15,293 bases of DNA. It comes from Gammaproteobacteria bacterium (GTDB taxonomy: Bacteria > Bacillota_I > Bacilli_A > Izemoplasmatales > UBA1188). The position numbers and the translations under genes are program-made. Positions within the stretch are counted from its first letter, which is position 1, and every line of letters starts with the position of its first letter. A model generated the notes under the pieces. That model was not told the origin of the DNA, made no database searches, and saw only the letters and a program-made list of their open reading frames with translations. Below are positions 1 through 7,600 of the stretch, piece after piece. Location of the stretch: NCBI GenBank assembly GCA_024691665.1, contig JAILNJ010000097.1:1-15293 (forward strand), read 5' to 3'.

Positions 1-300
1 GTTCTTGAACATACCATCAGAAATTCTTAAAGTATTTTGAGCGAAGTTTACAGTAGTTAATGCTGTATCTTCACTAAACATATAGTTACCATTAATAGTT
101 GTCTTGATTGTTGCAGTTTCAAGTGCTTTACATTCTGAGAACACATATTCATCAACTGCAGTTACTGTATCAGGAATTTCAATTGATGTGAGACCTGAAT
201 ATGCGAATGCAAGACGACCAATGGTTAAGAGTTGTGGACTTAAAATAATTGATTCAAGTGAACTTGTATACATGAATGCTTCATCAGAAATTGTTACGAA
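1..300 (-). repeat. Second LRR block (array resumes, continues off the left edge)
   Basis: After the GT-DD module five more LRR cores are visible: DEAFMY, RLAFAY, EYVFSE, NYMFSE and DGMFKN. The reading frame is the same one. The rest of the protein, including any C-terminal anchor, is outside the window. Confidence 0.85.
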
Positions 301-3300
301 TGACTGAGACATTTCATTTGTACGAGTCATGTATGTTTGAGATACGCTTCTTGATTCAACTGTACCTTTTGCTTTATCCACAAATGGTACTACTGGATTT
401 TGAGGAACTACGTTACCTGATGCACTACCAAGAACTACACCACCTTGAGTTCCAAGCATTCCGTTTTGATCATATCCAAGATAAGATCCATCTCTTAATA
501 CGATATAATGAGTCTTTTCAGTTTCATTATATACAATTCTTGAGAAGTGATATTCTTTCATTTCAGTTTGGCCAGTTGCTGAATTGATTTCAGGACGGAG
601 TAAATCAGAACCTGTAACATCATCTTCAGTACCAATTACCATATCTAGACCTGCACAGAACTTTTCTGCGAGTTTAACACTATATGGAACAGCTGGAGTA
701 ATAACTTCAACGATTGTGTTTTCACTTCTTGTATAGTATGTAGCTGCTTGACTATATTCAACTAGTCCAGAAGCTAATTCATAAGTTAATGCTACTGGGT
801 CAGTACATACATAGTATGTATCGAAATCATCAATACTATTTTCTGCTACTAATGTGTATTCATATTGAGTGATTTCTCTAGTTTCAGCTGGAACGTATTC
901 AGTAGTTACTACTTCTTGATATACGTTATCGTAGAATGTCTTATAGTACTTGAAGTCATAGATAATGATTTCAGAAATATCATCATTACCGCCAAATTGT
1001 GTATCAGTACCGAGATTATAATAAGTATCATCTTCAGTACCTAAGATATTGTCTCTACCAGCTTCTCTATAAAGGCCAGTACTGATTAATAAGTAGTAAT
1101 TAGTGTTGTATTCTACTACTTCATTTAAAGTGCCTTGTGGATATACACTGTCAGCGTATTGAACATAACACAATCTTTCGCCTTCAAGTGTGTAAGTTAC
1201 AAGACCAGTTTCAGAATCTACATCAATAATAAGTTTTTGGTAGATTCCTTTACCATAATATCTATAATTAACATTATTAATCTTTCTAATTTCAAATGAT
1301 ACTTGGTTATCTACTAATTGATCATCAGCTGTGCCAAGCATTTTATCGCTACCTAAACTTCTATATGTACCATTAAGGTTATCAATATAGAATGATTCTT
1401 CTGAGTTAGCGTTAACTCTTCTAATGATGTTAGTTCTGATGTCATCAGCTGTACCGAATGCTAAATCATCACCAGCACAAACATAATTATTAGTTGAGTT
1501 ACCATTAATGAATTCTTGGTAAACATTATTTTGAACGTATCTATATTCTGTGATAGTTCTTGATTGTTCAAACTTAAGTGTTTCTAAGCTTTGGCAGTTC
1601 TTAAACATACCTTTTTGAATTGTGGTTAAGCCATATGCAAAGATAGCTTCTTCTAAGCTTGAATTCATAAATGCATAATCACCAATAGTTGTACAAGCTC
1701 TTGGGATTCTAATAGATGTAATTGCTGCATTCTTAAATGCGTATGCACCAATTTCTGTTACTTCTTCTCCAATTGTAACCGTACCAATACCTGTGATATT
1801 TGCGAATGCATATTGAGGAATATTTCCATTTAATACGATATTGAGTCCTGTTGGAACATATCTTGAAATATACTGACTAGCACTATAATAAGTCTTTGCA
1901 AGAGTCATTGTATCAACTGCTGTTTCGCCAAAGATAGATGTGAATTGTGAACCAACACCTGATTCTGCACCAGTACCAATTGCATAAGTTGATAAGTATC
2001 TTAAATTCTTACATCCTTCAAATGCCATATTTCCAATAGATATAACATTTTGTCCAAGTGTAAGTGATGTAAGTGATGTACAACCACCAAATGCACTAGA
2101 ACCAATTGTTGTATTAGCACCAGTTAAATTGATATTTTCAAGCGCTGTACAGCCAACAAACATATTGTTTTGAATTAATGAGTTCTTAGCATTTAAAGTT
2201 ACTAATTGAACGTTATTATTTGCTGCTGTATCACCAATTGATGTGAGTGATTGTGGAAGTGTAATTTCAGTAATGCTTGTATTTGTTAAAGCATTCTTAC
2301 CTAATGTAACAAGTTTACAGTTAAAATTAATGCTTGTTACTTGAGTTAAGTTATTGAACGCACCTTCTTGGATTGATACATTAACATTATCGTTATTAAC
2401 AACGTTAATGGTTCTAAGTGATGCTGGTACATAGTAACCAGATTCACCATATGATTCCCAAGTTGGTCCAGTATGACCATTAGCGTTTTGAACTGTCTTA
2501 GTAGTATTAATTGTATCAACTAAGTTAGAGTTATAGTAACCTGTCCAACCACCACGGCTTGAGAGGAACCACATACCTAAAACACTACCAGAATAATAAA
2601 CATTGTTTACATATTGGTGTGTAGTTGTAAGCCAGCTTGTATTACCATTAGTTCTTCCAATGAATGGAACTGTTAAGTTTTCAAGAGCTGACATACCATA
2701 CATTGTATATTCACAAATTGTAGTAGTAGCTGGTGAAATAGTTAAATCAGTAACTGTCTTACAGCCCCAGAATGCAAATACTGGAATTGTTGGAGCATCT
2801 GTTACTGTAATCTTTCTTAATGATTGAGGATAATAGAATCTTTCATATTTAGATTCACCATTTGTTGTTGATCCACCCCAACCCCAATAAGAATAATAGT
2901 AAACGAGTACTGCATAGCTCTTAGCAGCATCACTATAAGCAGTACCTGCTACGTTTTGAGTGCCTTGATAACTTGAGTTATTTACTGTTGCAGCAGATGC
3001 ACCAAAGAACCAAGAGAGGGTATATGGTGTGTAGTTATAGTTATGCCAACCAGTTGATGGATATGATGGACTTCTATTTTGTCCAACAAATGGAACACTA
3101 AGTTCAACAATATCATCATCCCAGAAAATATTCATTCCAATTGATGTAACACTATTTGGAACTACTACATTTCTTAGAGAACTACACTTAGCGAAAGCAT
3201 AAGTACCGATACTAGTTAATACATTTGTAAATCTTGGCCATAATAGGCTTGAACAATTATAGAATGCATAATCACCGATAGTTGTTACTGTTCTAATATC

Positions 3301-6300
3301 AACATCTTTAAGTGATGTACATCCTTCAAACATTCTAACGCCTACTTTATTGCCTAAAACTGTAGCGTATTCAAGACTAGTTGAATTCTTGAATGCTTCA
3401 TCGCCAATTGTATTAGTTGTTTGTGGTAAGTGGATTCTTGTTAATCCTGATGATGCAAATGCTCTTGCACCTAAAATTGTAACTGTTGATGGAATTTCAA
3501 TAATATCTAAGCTTGAACATAGTTCAAATGCTGATTGAGGAATAGATGTTGGACTAGCTAAGTTTACATATTTGAGTGATCCATCATTATAGAACATAAA
3601 GCTTCCAAGAATATTATTTCTAAAGTCAACGAATAAAAGTGAATCACATTCTGCAAATGCATAAGTGCCTACAGTTGCGACCTTTTGTGGGATTACAACG
3701 TAGTCTAATGCGTTATTGTTATAGAATGCATATTCACCAATTGATGTTAATTCACTTGGAAGATATGATGTATTTTCATTTGTGTCGTGAAGTACTAATA
3801 CTTGGCAATTATCGAATGCATGATTACCGATAGTTGTAATAGTATTAGGTAAGATTAAGTTAGTTAATGATTCACAGTTATTAAATGCATAAGCTAAAAT
3901 TGATGTTAAAACATCACCTTCAATCTTTGTATTTAAGTTTGCTGTTACAAGACCTGTACAACCACTAAATGCGTATTCTTTAACTACTGTAACATTAGTT
4001 AAGTTAACACGTTCTAGTGCTGTATCGTTTTGGAACATATATTTACCAATAACTTGACCATTAATAGTAGGTGTATCAGATACTGATGATACATTACCAA
4101 GGTTATCGCATTCTGCGAATGCATAATCTCCAACGTTAACCACTGTTGCTGGTAAAGAAATTGTTTCAAGTCCATTTGCATTATAGAAAGCTTTTTCTTG
4201 GAGTGTTGTTAAAGGACACTCGAAGATAACTCTCTTAGGGTTAGATGTATTACTGAATGCACCATATTGAACTACTACTTCTCCAGATACAATTACTGAT
4301 TGTAAGCTTGATGGGATATATGATGTATAAGTACCAGATGCTGAATAGTTAGATACTGTTTCAACTGATCCTACATTATTTTGAGTACCAAACATATATC
4401 CAAATAAGCTTTGAGCTGTAGCTGCTTGTGTTGCATTAGTACATTTAGATGTTCCAATGAATGGAATATATAATTGACGAAGGCTTGTACATCCATTGAA
4501 TGCACCTTCACCAATTGATGATGTATTAGTATTAACGGTGATTTGTGTTAAGTTTGTACAATTTTGGAACGCATAATCACCGATAGTGTCGATGTTAGGG
4601 AAGTCGATATTAACTGTTGTGATATTTGTACAATTCTTGAATGCATATTCACCAATTTGTGTTGCATTACTTGAGAATGTGGCATCAAGAAGACCTGTAC
4701 AACCATCAAACATATGTGCTGATGCTTTAGTGTTGTTTAGAGTTGCTCTTCTTAAGTTTGTACAACCTTTGAATGCAGCTTCTCCTACTTCTGTTGTTGT
4801 GTTCTTAACAACTACTTCAAGTAAAGATACACAATCTTCAAACATAGAAGCACCAATTTCAGATGAATTAATATCTACTGCATATAATCTTCTACAGCCT
4901 TTGAATGCATAGTCTCCGGCATTAGCTACTACAGGGATATACATAGTATATGATGTGTTAAATCCTAAGAATTCACAGCCCATAAACATACCTTCACTGA
5001 CTTCATTTACATGGTCAATGTCTGCGGTTTCTAGTGCTGTACAATTCATAAATGCATATTCACCTACATAAGTAGTCGTTGGGAGTACGATATTCTTTAC
5101 TGTAGTACATCCAGCAAACATATAGTCACCAATGTATGCTGAATTAAGTGTAATATTTAATAAGTCTCTACTTTCTGCGAAAGCATGAGTTCCAACAAAT
5201 GTTACTGTTGATGGAATAATTACACTAGTTAAATAACTTTGATAGAAAGCATAAGCAGGAATCGATGTGATTCCTTCTTTGAAAGCTATTTCTTTTAATT
5301 CTTGGTCTCTTGTGAACATATATTCACCAAGAGTTGTAGTACCGAGTGTAGCTCTTCTAAGTCTTGTACAATCTTCGAATGAGTGAGCTCCAATCCATTC
5401 GATTGCTTGAGGAATTTCAACCTCAAGAAGACTTGTACAACCAGCAAACATATAATCACCGATTGTATTATTATTAAATGTAATTGATGTGATCGATGTA
5501 CACTTTTCAAATGCATGTCCTTGAACTGACCAGTTAGTTGTATCGTTCTTAGGTTGATCTGAATTAGCTACTCTTGAACCGATTACAACTGTAGTTAAGT
5601 TCTTACATTCATAGAACATATATGCACCAATCATTGCAACATTAATATTAACCTCAGTTAATGTTTGAATTTCTGCGAATGTATATTCACCAATAGTGTT
5701 TTGGTTATTAGTGAAACTTAGCTTTTCAAATCCAGTATTATAGAATGCGTAGTCATCAATTAAATGGAGACTTGCACTTTCTACTGGAGTAATAATTGAT
5801 AATGTCTTTAAGGATACGCAGTTAGTAAATGCATATTTAGGAACTGTGTTAATTGTTGTATCGTCATGGAAGTTAACTTTGTTAAGTCTATCGCAATCCA
5901 TGAAGATACCTTCATTCATAAATACTTTTTCAGTTACTTCTGATGCTGTTACTGAATCCTTATTGAAAGTGAATTCAACTAGTTCATCGCAATCTTTGAA
6001 TACATATGTACCAAATTGAGTGATTGATGCAGGAAGAGTAAATAAGTCTTGTACAGAAGAACTATTATTGTTTATCTTTGATCCATAGAATGCATAGTCA
6101 TCAATTCTTTGGATATTATCAAACTTAATTGTTGAAATTGATGCACCTTCAAATGCATTTTCACCTATCTCTAAAATATCAGAACTTGTAAGAGCCATAA
6201 TACCTGAGCCCATAAATGCGTGGTCTCTTATATATTTGACGCCTACAAATTGGTCATAAACCAGTGTTTGGCATCCAGCAAAACAATAACTTGGTATTGT

Positions 6301-7383
6301 ATCGATAGTAGCGTTAAATAAAGCTAAAGAGAATAGTGTACAGTTTTGGAACTCACCAACTGATAATACAGGGTTATTAATTTGTGATGAACCAAGTGTT
6401 GAGCAACCCTTGAATGCATATGCGCCAACATTTGTACAACTTCTTGGAATAACGATTGAACCTAAGTTAACACAATTTTCGAATGCAGATTCACCAATTG
6501 TAGTTAATTTATTGTTGTTAGTTTGAAGGTCAAATTTCTTTAAACCATTACAATTTTTAAATGCTTCATTTCCAACAGATATCAATGCAGGACAAGTTGT
6601 TTCATTATTTTCTACATAAACATTCTTAATAGTATTTCTGAATGCACCTGCGCCAATTTCAGTAAGCTTTGAAGGATTTTTTGGAAGGCCAATTACTTCA
6701 CCTTTCTTTGTATCATCAGAACCAAATGCATTTGAACCAATATATACTAAGTTTTCACAACGACTTAAATCGTATTTTGTGTTTGTGTTAAATGTATTTA
6801 AGTTTGAATAATCAGTACGTGTATCCCAGAAAGCATTATTTTCAATTCTGAGTAAAGTTGATGGAAATTGAATATAATCAACATCATGAAGATAATGGTA
6901 GTATGTACCATACCAATAAGATGACCAGTCATATGTTACGATGTTTGAACCAATTCTTGTAACAGTGTAACCACCGATTGTGCTTGGAATAACTATTTTT
7001 TTATGATACTCGTGTACAGTGCTATCACCAGTTCCTCTTGGGAGGATCTTAGTTAAAGTAATAGTATTCGTTCCATCATTATTTGTAGTGTAATCCCATC
7101 TATTACTATCAGCAGTATAAGTAGGAGCATGAGGAATTACGTCGTCATCATAAGTTGCGTCGATTGTATGAGAAGTATAAGAATTGTCGTCATCAGAATC
7201 ATTTTCATTTTCATAAACTAAAGAGAGGTCTTGTTGTACCTCTTGCTCTTGAGCTAATTCAATGCCTTTATTCTTCTTGTTTTTGTTAATGCTTAAACCA
7301 ACAATTGTTATCGTCGTTATTAGCAGCAACAAAAGTAATAATCCCGTAAATAATTTCTTGTTAATGTTCTTATTGTTTCTCAT
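1..7383 (-). CDS. Giant BspA-like leucine-rich-repeat surface protein (3' end outside window)
   Basis: I read this frame codon by codon and found no stop from 7383 down to base 1, giving at least 2461 residues; the C-terminus lies beyond the left edge. Residues 1-10 are basic (MRNNKNINKK), about 11-30 form one hydrophobic helix without a lipobox, and an acidic Q/E/D/N-rich linker follows. From about residue 165 the protein is BspA-type LRRs (LRR_5 family) with the recurring pattern I-G-x-Y-A-F-x-x-C-x-x-L-x-x-V-x-I-P. Four islands and one large non-LRR module interrupt the array. Proteins of this family are typically surface or secreted adhesin-like factors; no ligand can be named. The gene sits downstream of a transglutaminase-like lipoprotein, behind a terminator and its own likely promoter. 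An in-frame ATG two codons upstream (7389) is an equally possible start. Family call is firm, role is not. Confidence 0.93.
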   Translation of the reverse strand, partial: MRNNKNINKKLFTGLLLLLLLITTITIVGLSINKNKKNKGIELAQEQEVQQDLSLVYENENDSDDDNSYTSHTIDATYDDDVIPHAPTYTADSNRWDYTTNNDGTNTITLTKILPRGTGDSTVHEYHKKIVIPSTIGGYTVTRIGSNIVTYDWSSYWYGTYYHYLHDVDYIQFPSTLLRIENNAFWDTRTDYSNLNTFNTNTKYDLSRCENLVYIGSNAFGSDDTKKGEVIGLPKNPSKLTEIGAGAFRNTIKNVYVENNETTCPALISVGNEAFKNCNGLKKFDLQTNNNKLTTIGESAFENCVNLGSIVIPRSCTNVGAYAFKGCSTLGSSQINNPVLSVGEFQNCTLFSLALFNATIDTIPSYCFAGCQTLVYDQFVGVKYIRDHAFMGSGIMALTSSDILEIGENAFEGASISTIKFDNIQRIDDYAFYGSKINNNSSSVQDLFTLPASITQFGTYVFKDCDELVEFTFNKDSVTASEVTEKVFMNEGIFMDCDRLNKVNFHDDTTINTVPKYAFTNCVSLKTLSIITPVESASLHLIDDYAFYNTGFEKLSFTNNQNTIGEYTFAEIQTLTEVNINVAMIGAYMFYECKNLTTVVIGSRVANSDQPKNDTTNWSVQGHAFEKCTSITSITFNNNTIGDYMFAGCTSLLEVEIPQAIEWIGAHSFEDCTRLRRATLGTTTLGEYMFTRDQELKEIAFKEGITSIPAYAFYQSYLTSVIIPSTVTFVGTHAFAESRDLLNITLNSAYIGDYMFAGCTTVKNIVLPTTTYVGEYAFMNCTALETADIDHVNEVSEGMFMGCEFLGFNTSYTMYIPVVANAGDYAFKGCRRLYAVDINSSEIGASMFEDCVSLLEVVVKNTTTEVGEAAFKGCTNLRRATLNNTKASAHMFDGCTGLLDATFSSNATQIGEYAFKNCTNITTVNIDFPNIDTIGDYAFQNCTNLTQITVNTNTSSIGEGAFNGCTSLRQLYIPFIGTSKCTNATQAATAQSLFGYMFGTQNNVGSVETVSNYSASGTYTSYIPSSLQSVIVSGEVVVQYGAFSNTSNPKRVIFECPLTTLQEKAFYNANGLETISLPATVVNVGDYAFAECDNLGNVSSVSDTPTINGQVIGKYMFQNDTALERVNLTNVTVVKEYAFSGCTGLVTANLNTKIEGDVLTSILAYAFNNCESLTNLILPNTITTIGNHAFDNCQVLVLHDTNENTSYLPSELTSIGEYAFYNNNALDYVVIPQKVATVGTYAFAECDSLLFVDFRNNILGSFMFYNDGSLKYVNLASPTSIPQSAFELCSSLDIIEIPSTVTILGARAFASSGLTRIHLPQTTNTIGDEAFKNSTSLEYATVLGNKVGVRMFEGCTSLKDVDIRTVTTIGDYAFYNCSSLLWPRFTNVLTSIGTYAFAKCSSLRNVVVPNSVTSIGMNIFWDDDIVELSVPFVGQNRSPSYPSTGWHNYNYTPYTLSWFFGASAATVNNSSYQGTQNVAGTAYSDAAKSYAVLVYYYSYWGWGGSTTNGESKYERFYYPQSLRKITVTDAPTIPVFAFWGCKTVTDLTISPATTTICEYTMYGMSALENLTVPFIGRTNGNTSWLTTTHQYVNNVYYSGSVLGMWFLSSRGGWTGYYNSNLVDTINTTKTVQNANGHTGPTWESYGESGYYVPASLRTINVVNNDNVNVSIQEGAFNNLTQVTSINFNCKLVTLGKNALTNTSITEITLPQSLTSIGDTAANNNVQLVTLNAKNSLIQNNMFVGCTALENINLTGANTTIGSSAFGGCTSLTSLTLGQNVISIGNMAFEGCKNLRYLSTYAIGTGAESGVGSQFTSIFGETAVDTMTLAKTYYSASQYISRYVPTGLNIVLNGNIPQYAFANITGIGTVTIGEEVTEIGAYAFKNAAITSIRIPRACTTIGDYAFMNSSLEEAIFAYGLTTIQKGMFKNCQSLETLKFEQSRTITEYRYVQNNVYQEFINGNSTNNYVCAGDDLAFGTADDIRTNIIRRVNANSEESFYIDNLNGTYRSLGSDKMLGTADDQLVDNQVSFEIRKINNVNYRYYGKGIYQKLIIDVDSETGLVTYTLEGERLCYVQYADSVYPQGTLNEVVEYNTNYYLLISTGLYREAGRDNILGTEDDTYYNLGTDTQFGGNDDISEIIIYDFKYYKTFYDNVYQEVVTTEYVPAETREITQYEYTLVAENSIDDFDTYYVCTDPVALTYELASGLVEYSQAATYYTRSENTIVEVITPAVPYSVKLAEKFCAGLDMVIGTEDDVTGSDLLRPEINSATGQTEMKEYHFSRIVYNETEKTHYIVLRDGSYLGYDQNGMLGTQGGVVLGSASGNVVPQNPVVPFVDKAKGTVESRSVSQTYMTRTNEMSQSFVTISDEAFMYTSSLESIILSPQLLTIGRLAFAYSGLTSIEIPDTVTAVDEYVFSECKALETATIKTTINGNYMFSEDTALTTVNFAQNTLRISDGMFKN
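301..1560 (-). other. Non-LRR module of ~420 residues with five GxDx3G[TG]xDD motifs
   Basis: The LRR array stops at about 1560 and resumes at about 300. Between them lies a Tyr/Val/Glu/Thr-rich segment carrying the pattern G-x-D-x(3)-G-[T/G]-x-D-D five times: CAGDDLAFGTADD (1479-1441), LGSDKMLGTADD (1356-1321), AGRDNILGTEDD (1062-1027), LGTDTQFGGNDD (1014-979) and CAGLDMVIGTEDD (657-619). A sixth, decayed copy (LGYDQNGMLGTQGG) lies near 483-442. Clustered Asp with Gly resembles Ca2+-binding loops; that is inference. The motif-bearing stretches alternate with segments such as NNVYQEF and DNVYQEV, so larger units may be duplicated. The module ends in a Pro/Val linker (VVPQNPVVPFVD) before the LRRs resume. 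Confidence 0.75.
1840..2010 (-). other. LRR island 4, degenerate (SIFGETA ... YVPTGLNIV)
   Basis: The PF[IV]G entry is not recognisable here. The segment with SIFGETAVD, a Ser/Tyr-rich middle (TYYSASQYIS) and the exit RYVPTGLNIVL parallels the other three islands in order and spacing. Confidence 0.5.
2398..2670 (-). other. LRR island 3 (VPFIG ... YYVPASLRTI)
   Basis: About 90 residues enter through VPFIGRTNG (from 2670) and leave through YYVPASLRTINV. The island includes LGMWFLSSRGGWTGYY. Only about five codon-blocks of ordinary LRR separate it from island 2, so the two are near-tandem copies of the same insert type. Confidence 0.7.
2795..3096 (-). other. LRR island 2 (VPFVG ... YYPQSLRKI), aromatic
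   Basis: This is the longest island, about 100 residues, entered through VPFVG (3096-3082). It holds WFFGAS, a Tyr-rich run ending in YYYSYWGWGG, and an exit through YYPQSLRKITV. It is much richer in Trp and Tyr than the repeats on either side. Confidence 0.7.
4290..4467 (-). other. LRR island 1 (IPFIG ... YIPSSLQSV)
   Basis: The LRR pattern breaks after IPFIG (4467-4453). A stretch with LFGYMFG follows, then a Ser/Thr/Tyr-rich segment, and the array re-enters through YIPSSLQSVIV. Comparable PF[VI]G...FG...YVPSSL inserts are common in BspA-like proteins of Bacillota. The function is unknown. Confidence 0.7.
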
Positions 7384-7399
7384 AATCATGTCCTACCTT
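7381..7399 (-). promoter_or_regulatory. Double start (ATG ATT ATG) with two overlapping Shine-Dalgarno cores
   Basis: On the minus strand the leader reads AAGGTAGGAC followed by ATGATTATG. AAGG (7399-7396) lies 6 nt before the ATG at 7389, and AGGA (7394-7391) lies 7 nt before the ATG at 7383. Both starts are in frame and differ by two residues (Met-Ile), so the sequence does not decide between them. Confidence 0.6.
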
Positions 7400-7440
7400 T
7401 TTTAATGAATCCGACTTATATTATTAATAATATAACAAAA

Positions 7441-7467
7441 AAGCCCCTTTGGACCAAAAAAGGGCTT
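7441..7467 (-). terminator. Rho-independent terminator after the transglutaminase-like gene
   Basis: On the minus strand AAGCCCTTT pairs with AAAGGGGCTT (one bulged G) around an 8-nt loop and is followed by TTTTTTG. The T-tract lies on the minus-strand exit side only. It closes the unit that starts at the lipoprotein gene and lies between that gene and the giant LRR gene. Confidence 0.8.
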
Positions 7468-7470
7468 ATA

Positions 7471-7500
7471 ATTATAAAAAAATAATTATATTTGTGTAAA
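7471..7500 (-). promoter_or_regulatory. Likely promoter of the giant LRR gene
   Basis: Minus strand: TTTACA (7500-7495) as -35, an 18-bp spacer, and TATAAT (7476-7471) as a perfect -10. The predicted start, about 7466-7464, falls at the first bases of the terminator stem, about 80 nt before the gene. The surroundings are very AT-rich, so a chance match is possible. Confidence 0.5.
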
Positions 7501-7600
7501 AGTTGTGAATTTGCGCAAAAACTAGGGCAAAAATGAAAAAAATGTGAATTTTTTTAGAATAGACCAAAAAATAAATACAGATTTATTTTTAACTCCGAAA

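Larger units (their letters stand above)
1575..6885 (-). repeat. Main BspA-type LRR array (about 62 repeats)
   Basis: Counting the phenylalanine-centred core (YAF, YMF, GAF, HAF and similar) gives about 62 units of roughly 22-26 residues here, with five more at the left edge. At DNA level a plus-strand string close to gaatgcatattcacc recurs at least 14 times (for example near 3722, 4638, 5049 and 6409), always in the same frame and encoding G-E-Y-A-F. The count is by eye and could be off by a few. Confidence 0.88.

Noticed and set aside
104..4912. Plus-strand open frames of about 60-110 codons (for example 104-307, 276-587, 2603-2827, 3350-3538, 3639-3833, 4586-4912)
   Set aside because: They lie antisense to the continuous LRR frame. 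Their low-complexity products are by-products of the repeat codons, and they lack ribosome sites.
5295..5516. Minus-strand 73-codon frame inside the LRR gene
   Set aside because: Out of frame with the giant gene, His/Leu/Gln-rich product, no ribosome site or family signature.
1575..6885. Regularly spaced short DNA repeats resembling a CRISPR array
   Set aside because: The repeats are imperfect, spaced in multiples of three, and translate in one continuous minus-strand frame as LRR cores; there are no unique spacers between identical repeats and no cas genes.
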